From assembly GCA_021014325.1 (NCBI GenBank), contig CM037462.1, positions 20,418,135 through 20,482,134 of the forward strand: 64,000 nt of DNA, written 5' to 3'. Source of the DNA: Plazaster borealis (lineage: Eukaryota > Echinodermata > Asteroidea > Forcipulatida > Labidiasteridae). The translations under genes were made by a program, and so were the position numbers. The notes beneath the pieces are model-generated. The model saw nothing but the letters and a program-made list of their open reading frames with translations, searched no databases and was not told the origin of the DNA. This document shows positions 53,901 to 61,495 of the stretch, in pieces (the stretch's first letter is position 1; the number at the start of each line of letters is the position of its first letter).

Positions 53901-55854
53901 GTACTCGAGAAAATGTTCCTACTTTTTTCCAAGGACCAAATATCATTTCTGAAGTATCGGTCTATTTAATCTTGTATAGTCTTGTCCCTAAACAGCACCC
54001 AGTATCTATCAAAAATCTATTGCAAGTTCTCATAAGTGTAAGTGTTGTTTGAAGCTTGGTTGATGGTTGTACATGGTTGTACCCGCAAGTTTACTATTTA
54101 TTTATAGTTATTTCTTATCTCATAAGTGTGTTTATACATTTTTTTTATTTACCTAGGTGCCAATCTGTTACTGGACAGTACGGGACAGCATCTACGCATT
54201 GCAGACTTCGGCACCGCTGCCGAGATGGCCTCAAAGGTCACCGCCGAGGGAGAGTTCAAAGGTCAATTTATTGGCACTATTGCGTTCATGTCACCAGAGG
54301 TAAGTGAATTAAGAGATTGCTGAATGTTGGTGGCTGATTTTAAATTGCGCTGAAGTCCACTTAGAAAGATGGTGTACAACCAGAATAGATTTTGCAAGAT
54401 TTGCACGTAAAAGTACCCATTACACTTGTCAGGAAGAGAAAGGGTTTGCCTCGGTGTTTTCTTGTATGGGTGGCTGCAGATTGCGCCCCAGTACCTTGTA
54501 AACCGTTACATTACATGCTATGTAAATAAATGGGTCATATTCGAAAATAGCTCTGTATATACATGTAGAACAAAATAATGAGCGCTTAGATACATTACAA
54601 TGCGTATGAAGCACTATATAAATTTTAATTATTAATATACATTACATATATTGTAATTTTTTCGACAAAATAGTTTTTGCAAGATATAACATTTGTGCCA
54701 TTTCAAACGCATGTGTCATGTAACGTTTTTGAACCAAAGGATGATGTGTTTATTAAATGGATAACTTTCTGTGTATGAACTGTGTTGACAGTGTTTGTGG
54801 GTGTTTTGTTTTTTGTTTACCAGGTATTGAGGGGTGAGACATATACATTACATATTGTAAATTTGTTGACAAAATAGTTTTTGCAAGATATAACATTTGT
54901 GCCCTTTCAAACACATGTGTCATGTAACTTTTTTGAACCAAGGGATTATGTGTTTATTAAACTGGTAACTTTCTGTGTATGAACTGTGTTGACAGTGTTT
55001 GTGGGTGTTTTTGTGTTTTTGTTGACCAGGTATTGAGGGGTGAGACGTATGGACGTTCATGTGATGTATGGAGTATTGGATGCTGTATGATTGAGATGTC
55101 CACCGCACATCCTCCATGGAACGCCTCGGCAATCTCCAATCATTATCAGCTCATCTTTAAGGTAAGATTAATGTTTAATGTCATCTCTATCGAAGCTCGG
55201 TTTCCATTACTGGAAAGCTCCATTAAAGAAAGAGGCCAGAATAATACGTCCTTTTTGTCTTTACCAACTCACACCTGTTATCTCCATGTAATTTCTTTTC
55301 CAATGAACAAGCCAGTAGTGCTGCTGATTGCCCCAGGTAAATTAACTGCTCATCCATTAAGTTTAATGACCTAAGTTTTGACATTGTTAACACACTCACT
55401 CACTCACTCACTTTACTAGAGCAGGATTTGAACCAACCTTCTCTGGTTTATTGGCCGGCGCTCTACCAACTGAGCTATCTAGCCCTATGTTGGCGGCCTC
55501 CCTATTTTGTCAATATCTTTGTTCGGGGGTGCCAGCCAGAAGCCATCCAACCCTTAACTGCCGTGTAGCCAGGGATCGCACCCAAGTATACGATACAACC
55601 TTTATTGTGTGTGTATTAGATGCAACGCTATAACAAATTTAAGATACAATGTTTTAGCACCACTGCGATGTGATTTTAATCAGTGATTGTCTCCTGTTTG
55701 ATCACAGATTGCCAGTGCTGAAGGACCCCCTCCGATACCAGACGACCTGTCAGCCCCAACCAGAGATCTGTTACTACGATGCTTTGAGCATAAGCCTGCA
55801 AACCGGGAGAGCTCAGCTGATCTCCTGAAGCATGCTGTATTCACACGGTTGTGA
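32743..55854 (+). CDS. MAP3K1: MAP3K1 (MEKK1) kinase with SWIM and RING-like domains, complete, 19 exons
   Basis: A MAP kinase kinase kinase that activates MKK4/MKK7 and MEK1 upstream of JNK and ERK, and an E3 ubiquitin ligase through its zinc finger (known for the vertebrate orthologue). The 19 exons below join in frame to 1233 codons plus stop, against about 1500 in human. Order: basic Ser/Pro-rich N terminus (1-190); SWIM domain with Cys262, Cys264, Cys270 and His272; RING/PHD-like finger (361-413) with CPIC, CQDGC, HHHC and CPLC; helical or TOG-like region (about 470-800); Ser/Thr/Pro-rich linker; kinase domain (about 962-1230). Catalytic residues are intact: GTGAFSSCY loop (972-980), Lys994, HRDLK (1089-1093), DFG (1110-1112) and the GTIAFMSPE activation segment. 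The orthology is clear from this order. The N terminus is shorter than in vertebrates. AATAAA sequences at 56103, 58494 and 58971 are candidate polyadenylation signals. Confidence 0.96.
32961..35021. other. MAP3K1 intron 1
   Basis: AT-rich. A LINE-tail remnant lies at 33945-34035 (see separate entry). Nothing else was recognised. Confidence 0.6.
33945..34035 (+). mobile_element. LINE 3'-tail remnant
   Basis: Decayed coding similar to 60911-60975 (AK-C-x-F-LKH pattern with internal stops), then CTAGCGTGTGTGGAC and an AAGAAGAAG tail. A short 5'-truncated fragment. Confidence 0.6.
35022..35154 (+). CDS. MAP3K1: MAP3K1 exon 2
   Basis: [20 protein letters not shown] then [17 protein letters not shown] charged helix typical of the MAP3K1 N-terminal region. 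Acceptor TTTACCCAG, donor GTAGAT. Confidence 0.93.
35291..35437 (+). CDS. MAP3K1: MAP3K1 exon 3
   Basis: [20 protein letters not shown] then [18 protein letters not shown]. Pro/Ser-rich and disordered, with RSPSP-type phosphorylation contexts. Phase 0 at both ends. Confidence 0.92.
35490..35736. mobile_element. MITE family C, well-preserved foldback copy
   Basis: Long inverted arms: GGGCCCAATTTCATAGAGCT, ATTTGCTTAGCATGAAATTT and TACCAACCAAATTTCCA on the left, each mirrored on the right down to TGAAATTGGGCCC. Almost the whole element could fold into one hairpin. Confidence 0.9.
35865..36027 (+). repeat. Repeat family F, copy 3
   Basis: GCCTGGCATTACACAGAGGC, CCTTGGTGCCCCTTCAAAAG, AATGGAAGTGGCC and AAAATGGCCTTGCCC, matching 22839 and 28757. 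Confidence 0.75.
36062..36664. repeat. 154-bp direct duplication, copies 36062-36215 and 36511-36664
   Basis: Both copies run from TTTGAACAGG to GACGGTTAGATGTTT, have the same length and differ at only a handful of positions. The roughly 295-bp spacer is unique. Confidence 0.92.
37928..38175 (-). mobile_element. MITE family A, eroded copy
   Basis: GGGTTCTCTCCAGGTTTTTT at the left and GGCCCGATACGCTAGCTTGT at the right. The terminal repeat at the right is lost. Confidence 0.7.
39607..39858 (-). repeat. Repeat family D, copy 3 (reverse orientation)
   Basis: GGCCAAAGGCCAGTTAAAAC-like start, GGACCAGTCAAAATTCTGTC and TGGCTAGTTTATTACTTCCC, the complement of 10404-10683. Confidence 0.7.
40018..40407 (-). 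mobile_element. MITE family B, copy 3 (reverse orientation)
   Basis: AAAGGGATTGTATCGTTCTA at the left and CATTACCAAGCGTATACAGC then CCCTTTAAT at the right. The interior matches the complement of 15302-15701. Confidence 0.8.
40812..41060 (-). mobile_element. MITE family A, truncated copy
   Basis: TGGGTTCTCCCCAGGATTG, TTAAGTTTGGCCTAAGAATG and TTGGTTTTAAAAAGCCCTGA. The right terminus is lost. Confidence 0.65.
42317..42385 (+). CDS. MAP3K1: MAP3K1 exon 4
   Basis: A 23-codon exon, [20 protein letters not shown] then SPV. Acceptor TTGTTACAG, donor GTAAGA. It begins VV like exon 3, and both are Ser/Pro/Arg-rich. Confidence 0.9.
42386..43495. other. MAP3K1 intron 4
   Basis: Unremarkable AT-rich intron with no repeat or exon recognised. 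Confidence 0.6.
43496..43708 (+). CDS. MAP3K1: MAP3K1 exon 5, start of SWIM region
   Basis: [18 protein letters not shown], then the helical [20 protein letters not shown] and the strand-rich [20 protein letters not shown] that leads into the zinc ligands. Confidence 0.95.
43709..45552. other. MAP3K1 intron 5
   Basis: A segment near 44170-44290 (GCTTACCAACCAAAATGAC, GAGCAGAGTCTTTCTCAAAG) is shared with 25005-25090 and, in part, 29207-29240, so an interspersed repeat lies here. The rest is AT-rich and unassigned. Confidence 0.55.
45553..45669 (+). CDS. MAP3K1: MAP3K1 exon 6, SWIM zinc ligands
   Basis: Starts [20 protein letters not shown]: the CxC..CxH ligands of the SWIM domain. Then [13 protein letters not shown]. 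Phase 0 at both ends. Confidence 0.97.
46252..46415 (+). CDS. MAP3K1: MAP3K1 exon 7
   Basis: [20 protein letters not shown] followed by a Ser/Thr-rich spacer to SDQ. Links SWIM to the RING-like finger. Phase 2 out, donor GTAGTA. Confidence 0.93.
46590..46735. repeat. Degenerate TTAGCATA-type repeat before the RING exon
   Basis: About nine spaced occurrences of TAGCATA, TGCATA, AACATA or similar words, ending about 10 bp before the exon 8 acceptor. It leaves little polypyrimidine tract beyond CTTTTTTGTCTTG. Confidence 0.6.
46747..46862 (+). CDS. MAP3K1: MAP3K1 exon 8, RING/PHD-like finger, first half
   Basis: [20 protein letters not shown], then [18 protein letters not shown]. The acceptor is TTGCAGCAG, a tandem NAGNAG site; use of the second AG would drop one Ser. 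Phase 1 out. Confidence 0.96.
47145..47374 (+). CDS. MAP3K1: MAP3K1 exon 9, RING/PHD-like finger, second half
   Basis: [20 protein letters not shown] then W completes the finger. A Pro/Asn-rich spacer and the [16 protein letters not shown] segment follow. Confidence 0.96.
47375..48169. other. MAP3K1 intron 9 with MITE C2 and a local duplication
   Basis: TGAATATCCATCCA with preceding CTGAAACGTCAT occurs near 47475 and again near 47652 in a roughly 175-bp direct duplication. A MITE C2 copy follows (next entry). Confidence 0.6.
47866..48098. mobile_element. MITE family C2, diverged copy
   Basis: GGCCCAGTTTCATGTCTCCA at the left, CTTTGCTTACACAGCTAGTG inside and AAGTAGATCCATGAAAACAG at the right. 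Confidence 0.75.
48170..48388 (+). CDS. MAP3K1: MAP3K1 exon 10
   Basis: [20 protein letters not shown], then the helical [20 protein letters not shown]. Start of the TOG/HEAT-like region known in MAP3K1. Phase 0 at both ends. Confidence 0.95.
48389..49367. other. MAP3K1 intron 10
   Basis: 48491-48650 repeats 14780-14965 (GGGGTATCAATGTATATT, TTTGAGAACTTGTCTTGCTA). 49044-49145 (AGAGCCTGGACCTCCTGCAG, TTTGTACACGGCTCATTGGA) recurs at 62035-62110. Both are interspersed repeats of unknown class. Confidence 0.65.
49368..49489 (+). CDS. MAP3K1: MAP3K1 exon 11
   Basis: [20 protein letters not shown], then [20 protein letters not shown]. Helical repeat sequence. Phase 2 out. Confidence 0.94.
49614..49982 (+). 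mobile_element. MITE family B variant, copy 1
   Basis: TCGTACACGCTTGGTAATGA at the left and TTTCCAAACGTGTTCAGTGC then CTTTAA at the right. It closely matches 52924-53289. Three overlapping reverse-strand frames here are repeat-derived. Confidence 0.85.
50201..50292 (+). CDS. MAP3K1: MAP3K1 exon 12
   Basis: [20 protein letters not shown] then [10 protein letters not shown]. Acceptor TACTATATAG, donor GTTTGT. Phase 2 in, phase 1 out. Confidence 0.93.
50745..51751 (+). CDS. MAP3K1: MAP3K1 exon 13 (large)
   Basis: 1007 nt. First a helical part ([40 protein letters not shown]), then acidic, then a Ser/Thr/Pro-rich disordered linker with SPGSPTD and [10 protein letters not shown], ending at HIQSE. 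It joins the helical region to the kinase domain. A 140-codon frame on the reverse strand is its shadow. Confidence 0.95.
51870..52007 (+). CDS. MAP3K1: MAP3K1 exon 14, kinase N-lobe with P-loop and Lys
   Basis: [20 protein letters not shown] then GTLMAVKQ: the glycine-rich loop and the ATP-anchoring Lys994. Phase 0 at both ends. Confidence 0.97.
52121..52283 (+). CDS. MAP3K1: MAP3K1 exon 15, kinase helix C
   Basis: [20 protein letters not shown] carries the helix C Glu (of REIKLM) that pairs with Lys994; then FSVFVEWMA at the hinge. Phase 1 out. Confidence 0.97.
52753..52884 (+). CDS. MAP3K1: MAP3K1 exon 16, catalytic loop
   Basis: [20 protein letters not shown], then [16 protein letters not shown] with the catalytic Asp1091. 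The intron splits the Gly after HRDLK. Confidence 0.97.
52924..53289 (+). mobile_element. MITE family B variant, copy 2
   Basis: TTAAAGGCACTGGACACGTT at the left (from 52921) and AACGTGTCCAGTGCCTTTAA at the right are exact inverted repeats, including TTAA at each end. It sits 40 bp after the catalytic-loop exon. Confidence 0.9.
53290..54156. other. Rest of MAP3K1 intron 16
   Basis: 53797-53945 (CAGGCATGATATTCTTCCTA) repeats 45988-46150 of another intron. 54078-54120 (CCGCAAGTTTACTATTTATT) is an end remnant of foldback element G. No exon was seen. Confidence 0.6.
54157..54299 (+). CDS. MAP3K1: MAP3K1 exon 17, DFG and activation segment
   Basis: [20 protein letters not shown], then [15 protein letters not shown]. 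Asp1110 of DFG and the Thr of GTIAFMSPE (1134) are the metal-binding and activation-loop positions. Confidence 0.97.
54635..55046 (+). repeat. 206-bp tandem duplication across the exon 18 splice acceptor
   Basis: 54635-54840 and 54841-55046 are the same length and nearly identical, each ending with a polypyrimidine tract, CAG and GTATTGAGGGGTGAGAC. The second copy holds the real acceptor and the first 17 nt of exon 18. The first is a decoy acceptor with the AG at 54822-54823. Confidence 0.93.
55030..55161 (+). CDS. MAP3K1: MAP3K1 exon 18, kinase C-lobe
   Basis: [20 protein letters not shown], then [18 protein letters not shown] and LIFK. Contains the conserved DVWSIGC motif of helix F. Phase 0 at both ends. 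Confidence 0.97.
55385..55610 (-). mobile_element. tRNA-headed SINE family 1, copy 4
   Basis: On the reverse strand GGCTAGATAGCTCAGTTGGT (A box) and GGTTCAAATCCTGCTCTAGT (B box), with the same 5' extension (GACAAAATAGGGAGGC) as 21545-21783. A (CACT)n run, GTGAG on the reverse strand, trails it. Confidence 0.85.
55708..55854 (+). CDS. MAP3K1: MAP3K1 exon 19, kinase C terminus and stop
   Basis: [20 protein letters not shown], then [20 protein letters not shown] and KHAVFTRL before TGA at 55852-55854. The kinase domain ends a few residues before the protein terminus, as in the vertebrate protein. Confidence 0.97.
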   Translation: MASAEGPPPIPDDLSAPTRDLLLRCFEHKPANRESSADLLKHAVFTRL

Positions 55855-58800
55855 ATGTATGGAGGCCAGGCTAGCTTCTGACATAGTGTTAACTCATTGC
55901 TTGATGGCCACAGGGCTGATGATCACGGCCAGGATTCTAACCCCAGCCCAGACAAAAACTGCCAACAGATAGAAATGGTAGCCAGAGATTGCTAGGTGCT
56001 TTATTTATCTTGCATTTTTCCAGACCATTTTGTGGATGCCCGCTTGCCCAATTAAAGGTATATTATGTCATTTTAGTTTCCTGGAGTTTTCACTAAACAC
56101 ACAATAAAACCAAACTAAAAAGTTCATAAAAATTGGTGCTGCGAACAATGCAGATTGTTTCAACAAATCCCTTTATATTTAGTCATTGGAACGATTTAAC
56201 TGGGAATGTCCTGTTCAGTCAAACAATTATTTCAAATTCGCTGACAAACTCTCTTCGAGGAATTTCTACATTTGGCTTCAAATCTTTGTTTTACAGTGCT
56301 AGTATAAAGCAATACTGTATTTATTGTGGTTTATCCATCACTTGTATGTGCCCCAAACCAAGCAGTGGTTCTTATCAATGGTCCTGAAGTATGACAGAGT
56401 GTAAAGTTTTGTTTAAAAAAAGATACCTACATTTTATAATGTAAATTTGTAATTTCTGTGAATGTTTTATTTGTGTACATTATGTGACAGGGTATGACAG
56501 ATTGTTATGCTGCTTTGGCCACACATTCTTGATCTATCACATGTTTGTATTTTATCAAATTATTTTCAACTCGGCGTTTATGCAATCAGATTATTTTGTT
56601 CCAAACATAAGTCAAAAAGTTGTAATGAAGAACAAACCAGAATTGGGATTTGTATTACTACATGTATACAGACCCACAAACCAAATAGGTGTTTTTAGAG
56701 AAGATAAATGTACAAATTTTAAAGGTGTAATTTTTTTTTTTACATCTCAGAGATATCCACCACAAATGGTACTTTGTTAGCAACTCTTTCATTTGTATAA
56801 ATTAACCAATAATTTGTAGTAGATTTCTTTTATGTATCCACTACTTATGTATTCACTTTGCATCGTCTACTTAACAACTGCAACTGTTTTTCTTAACGTC
56901 ACATGTTCATTTCGGAGACCGTATTCATTAACATTATCAGCATGTGAACAAATTTTTGTCATGTATTTTTACACGTTTGATAGAAACAAATCCGTCCAAA
57001 TTTCACCACTTCAGATGTTTTTTAAAATACAAACACTCTGTTTGTTGTTAATACTTTATGTTGTGAATATAAGCAAGTGGACACCAAAAGCAAGGTAAAG
57101 CATTGGTAATTCTTAAAAAACAAAATGGTGGAACTATAATGAAACTGGTGGAACTGTCATCTTAAAGTTACTTGGTTTGAAGCTTGCAGTGTCATCTTCC
57201 CCACAAAGTATCATGGTCGCATCAAAAAGCAAATATAAAACTTTTTCAGTGTTGCCATTTGGAAAAAATACGTTCTGTTTGCAATGCACGGCAATTTCTG
57301 ATACATTTTCTCATCAGCGACTAATTGAGCAGAAACTTTCATGCTTTAATCTATAGAGGTCAAAGATGCTATGTGGTTGAGCTGGTACTGAATAATTAGA
57401 TTGAACTCTAACCTTTGACCCGCTCATATGACTGAAGCTAAACCTCTGTTGAGAAGCATTATTCATGCAACTCATCATGTGCAAGAGTTCAGCTCAACAA
57501 ATTGTTCTGAGAAAACGGAAACATGATATGGTTGACTTTTGATGTTAATTTCAGACAGCCTCAGTCGTTCAAAATCAACTAATAGTTTTGTTGGATTCCT
57601 GCTGCATCAATCCTCCAAAATTAACCAATGGAAATTTGTAGGATCCCTACTGCCTGTCATATGTGCCTCGACCCTCAAAATCAACCAAATCATCCAGATT
57701 TTAAAAGAGGAAAGGGGAAAGTTACGTTTTTAAGGAGACAATACTAATGGTATACCTTGTCTTTACTTACCCATGTACAACGAGTGTGTTCAATGAGTAG
57801 ATATGTACTGACTGTATGTAAATAACTTCTACATAAAGTGCCTTGAATTGGTCACTAGGAAAGATTTGTAAACTTTTGTAATATACTTTGAAGAGTTGAC
57901 TCCTGGGTAAATAATCATTTGTTTTCAGAAGACTACACCCCCCCTTTTAAGAAACCATAAGTCAAAACCAAGTTATGAAAAGTGTCTTATGGGGATCATA
58001 CTATTTTTATTTTAGAAAAGGGAAATTATTTTAAAGTTTTTAAAAAGGTTGCCATTTTATTACTCATTGTCTTTGTTAAGAGAGGGGTACATCAAGCAGA
58101 ATTTTGTTTCTTTGTTTCTTGATCAATTTAGTTAAAGCGAAGGGTTTTAAATTAATTATGTTATGATATTAATAGAATTATGTTACATCACAGATGTGCT
58201 ACCCTGTTGGGACCAATGGAATATGTTTGTGTTTTTTAAAGCACAAAAGAAGACATACAAATGAAAAAAGGACCAAGGATTGTCAAGAAAATGCAATAAC
58301 TTTTATAAACAAGTGTTTTTACAGCCTGGGAAAAGATGAGCAGGACCAAGTTTCTTTGAAGTGTATTTTTGTATTGGAAGGAGTTGGTTTTTCATTTTGG
58401 AAAGCAGTGAAACAGTATTCTTATGAAAATGTACAGTATTGTTGAGATGATTTTATTATAAAGTAAATTACATTAACTGAGTATTTCTTATGAAATAAAA
58501 AGCCTTGATACAATTTGATACAAATTTGTTAAGCAGAATGTGTTGAAAAAAATTACCAGGTGACTTTAATGAGCATGTTGATGTACTTAACTTCTTGTGT
58601 CTGGGGTGGGGCACAAGACGTGCAAGATGGCCAACTTAAGACTGAAGTTTTAAAATTGTTGACTGATCCAAACCCAAGTCCAGAGGTAAGTTAAGAAAAG
58701 GCAATGCATATGAACAGCCGCATAACATACACATGAGATGTTCTGTTTCTATTATGTAAATTCATGTTTTTGTTTGGATCAAAAGATGAAAAGAAAAGCT

Positions 58801-58990
58801 GCAAAGAAGACCTCATTTTGTGAGGGGATTTCTGTTTCAGGAAATGAGCCTCAATTTCTACTTAAGTACATGTACAGTATATCATTTAACTTGTATTAAT
58901 ACCAAGTTGTATCATCATGTATATAGCCACATGTACATATTCTTTCATCCATGTTATGTATGGTGAAAACAATAAAAACTGATTAATTTT
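55855..58990 (+). other. MAP3K1: Probable MAP3K1 3' UTR
   Basis: About 3 kb with little repeat content and no coding exon. AATAAA at 56103-56108, 58494-58499 and 58971-58976 mark possible ends. The last is followed by sequence compatible with cleavage, but nothing here proves which is used. Short frames in this stretch are not supported as genes. Confidence 0.5.
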
Positions 58991-60574
58991 ATCAAATGAG
59001 ATTTTTACAACTATAATTCATGGTTTACTTCTTGTTGATGTTACGTTTGTTATGCTTCCTTTACACTGGACTTTACACTTGATTTCAATATCAAAAAGTT
59101 AGGTAATCCATTTGTAGGTCGTTTGCATCCGTGTAGTGTGCCAGTGCACTCATGTACCCATCACACAAGGGATCAATTCTTGTCATGCTATGCCGGGCGC
59201 TTTGTATTGTTGTGTGAACATCACTAGGTGAAGGGGACACTTCAAGGCTCATGAATAACACCAGATACCGGCCTTGCCCGTCTGCCAGATGTACCTTTGA
59301 CCTCGCATCCCAATTCACACGGTACAGACGAAGACTAGTAGTATATACACACACATAAACACACATTACATTGTGAATAAAACAACATTAGATACAACCA
59401 TTATGTACACACGGACGCAGCAGCAGACGATCGAAAGTATAGTTAACTGCTGCTGGGCCCAATTTCATAGAGCTGCTTAAGCACAAACAGAAGCTAAGCA
59501 CAACAAAATTATGCTTACCAGAATATGGTTACCAGCCAAACTACCATGTCAATTTGTGACTGGTATCCTTTTCATTTCTGCTAAGCAGAAATTTGTCAAG
59601 CAATATTTTGTGCTTAAGCAGCTCTATGAAATTGGGCCCTGGTGTAGCTGACAAACTATGTCACTTCGGAGCAGACCAATCATAACACAGAAATTGAAAG
59701 CTTACGTCACTGCAAGTATATCCACTGAAATCATTAGGCCTGTAAGTACAGTGCATGTCTTTATCCTTGCGGATAAAGACAGGGGACCAGTCTACCTTGC
59801 ATATGACGTCACAGGCCAAAATAGCGCCCTCACTGAAGTCAATAAAGACCTATCATTGGCTGAGAGTTGTGCACATTTCCATTGTTTAACCTCGGTGATG
59901 GTGGCCAATACAAGAGGTCTATTTGGTGAATTGCGTAAATACAGATTTGACTCTACACTCAACAGTTACAGAAATGACAGTTTGCATATATAGATTTATT
60001 ATGTATATTGAAAACAAAGTTCAAGCGTTTCTTCAACTTTTGTGACCTAATTAACAAAAAGCAGCATGAAATGTGCATAAATGCTGCATCAATTTAATAC
60101 CATTCACACTTTACCGACTCATCTAAGCAAACGATGGATCACTTTCTCTTGTGATTGATTTAAAAATAATTCTCATTAATATTCTTGAAGACTCTATGCC
60201 AAACAAGATTGATGTATTATTTTACAATGTTGTTATACTACAAACAATTAAACAAAACTGTGACCTCCAATGGATCAATCCAGGCCTGGATGTAGTGCGG
60301 TCACAATTCCTTTGAAATTAAGCTCTATCGCCTGCCCCACCCCTAAACAAAAAAAATTTTTTTTTAAATGTTTGACACCAAAGTAACCAAATAATGTTCT
60401 ATAATTAACAAATTTGATGAATTTTCCATGTGGCGTGTAGAGCTATTCTGTAGCTAATTTAATTAACTTATGTGACAATTTCTAATGTTAATTCATTGTG
60501 AAAAAATAATAATAAGGTTTGAAACTTTGCATAGTGTAGGAAGTAAAAAGTGAGTAGGTTTATGAGTAACAAAC
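58991..60574. other. Intergenic, one MITE and one unassigned open frame
   Basis: Beyond the MITE at 59454-59640, a 111-codon forward frame at 59658-59993 has no recognisable domain or splice partner and is left unassigned. The rest is AT-rich. Confidence 0.45.
59454..59640. mobile_element. MITE family C, compact copy
   Basis: GGGCCCAATTTCATAGAGCT at the left and AGCTCTATGAAATTGGGCCC at the right are exact complements, with GCTTAAGCAC/GTGCTTAAGC continuing inwards. Confidence 0.92.
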
Positions 60575-60749
60575 GTGGGACTAAAATCTCTTTTGGGAGA
60601 AGTGTTGGTTCAGAGAAGAACTGGGGTTGAGATAAAGGGTTACACACCTATGTTCTGACACCCCTAATGTATTTTCCTAATCCTAATCCTAACCCTAGGG
60701 GTGTCGGAAGATAGAGCAGTCACTGAGATACTGTATGAAAATGCCTTAA

Positions 60750-60975
60750 CCAACTCAGATTATGTACCGGTCGCTGCAAGGTAACGCTCAAGAAATGTGG
60801 GCTATCTGAACGACCAGGATGTGACCTGCATAATGTGGTTCTGAACCACAGACAATGGAACACCTACTAGGCTGGAGACCTAGCTGAATTCAACGAAAGT
60901 GCCAAAGACTGTGCTCAGTTCTGGCTGAAACACAACATCTAGCGTGTGTGGACTCGATAAGAAGAAGAAGTGGGT
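60750..60975 (+). mobile_element. LINE 3'-tail fragment
   Basis: The decayed reading includes an AKDCAQFWLKHNI end followed by a stop, then CTAGCGTGTGTGGACTCG and an AAGAAGAAG tail. Similar to 33945-34035. 5'-truncated. Confidence 0.7.
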
Positions 60976-61082
60976 GTCAACATTTCAAACAGTATGCTTT
61001 GCTCATCTTCAGGAGAATGAAGCTTTTTTTTCATCTTCTCCCGAAGACGAGAGAAGCACAATACTCAAAACATTGAGACTCT

Positions 61083-61440
61083 AAGTGTCTTGGCCGAGCG
61101 GTTCAGTGCATTGGACACAAGTTATGGTTGCTGAGTCATTAGGGTATGGGTTCGAATCCCGGTCATGACACTTGTGTCCTTGAGCAAGACACTTAACTAT
61201 AATTGCTTCTCATCACCCAGGGGTAATGGATACCTGTGAGGGCAGAGATGGTTCTTGTGAATGATTTAGCTTAGTGCGCTTTATACTTCGCAGCACAGGC
61301 TGTATACTCCCCGGGGAGCCGAGATGGTTTAAGGAATGAAATAAATGGCTCAGTGACCAGGGGTAATATTGTTGGAAGCGCAATGATCATTGTTTGGAAT
61401 TGCGCTATATAAGAGTCGATATTATCATTATTATTATTAT
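61083..61440 (+). mobile_element. SINE family 2, longest copy
   Basis: Head GTGTCTTGGCCGAGCGGTTC (A box) and GGGTTCGAATCCCGGTC (B box), then GACACTTGTGTCCTTGAGCA, CTTCTCATCACCCAGGGG, GCTGTATACTCCCCGGGGAG and a (ATT)n tail. This is the best representative of the family in the window. Confidence 0.9.
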
Positions 61441-61495
61441 TTACTATATCTGAACCCCAGTTTTCAGAACCAACACTTCTCCTCAAAAGATATTT

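Larger units (their letters stand above)
60586..61495. mobile_element. Foldback element G relative, split by LINE and SINE insertions
   Basis: Left arm 60586-60640 (AATCTCTTTTGGGAGAAGTG) and right arm 61447-61495 (AACCAACACTTCTCC, its complement) match the arm sequence of the 25853-26121 palindrome. The centre (AACAGTATGCTTTGCTCATC) lies at about 60971-61080. A LINE tail and a SINE fill the gaps on either side. Confidence 0.75.

Noticed and set aside
59658..59993. 111-codon forward frame as a gene
   Set aside because: No domain, no promoter or splice context, and AT-rich sequence beyond the MAP3K1 3' UTR. Left unassigned.
60673..60696. CCTAATCCTAATCCTAACCC as an interstitial telomere
   Set aside because: Only about four degenerate units, too short and imperfect to call.
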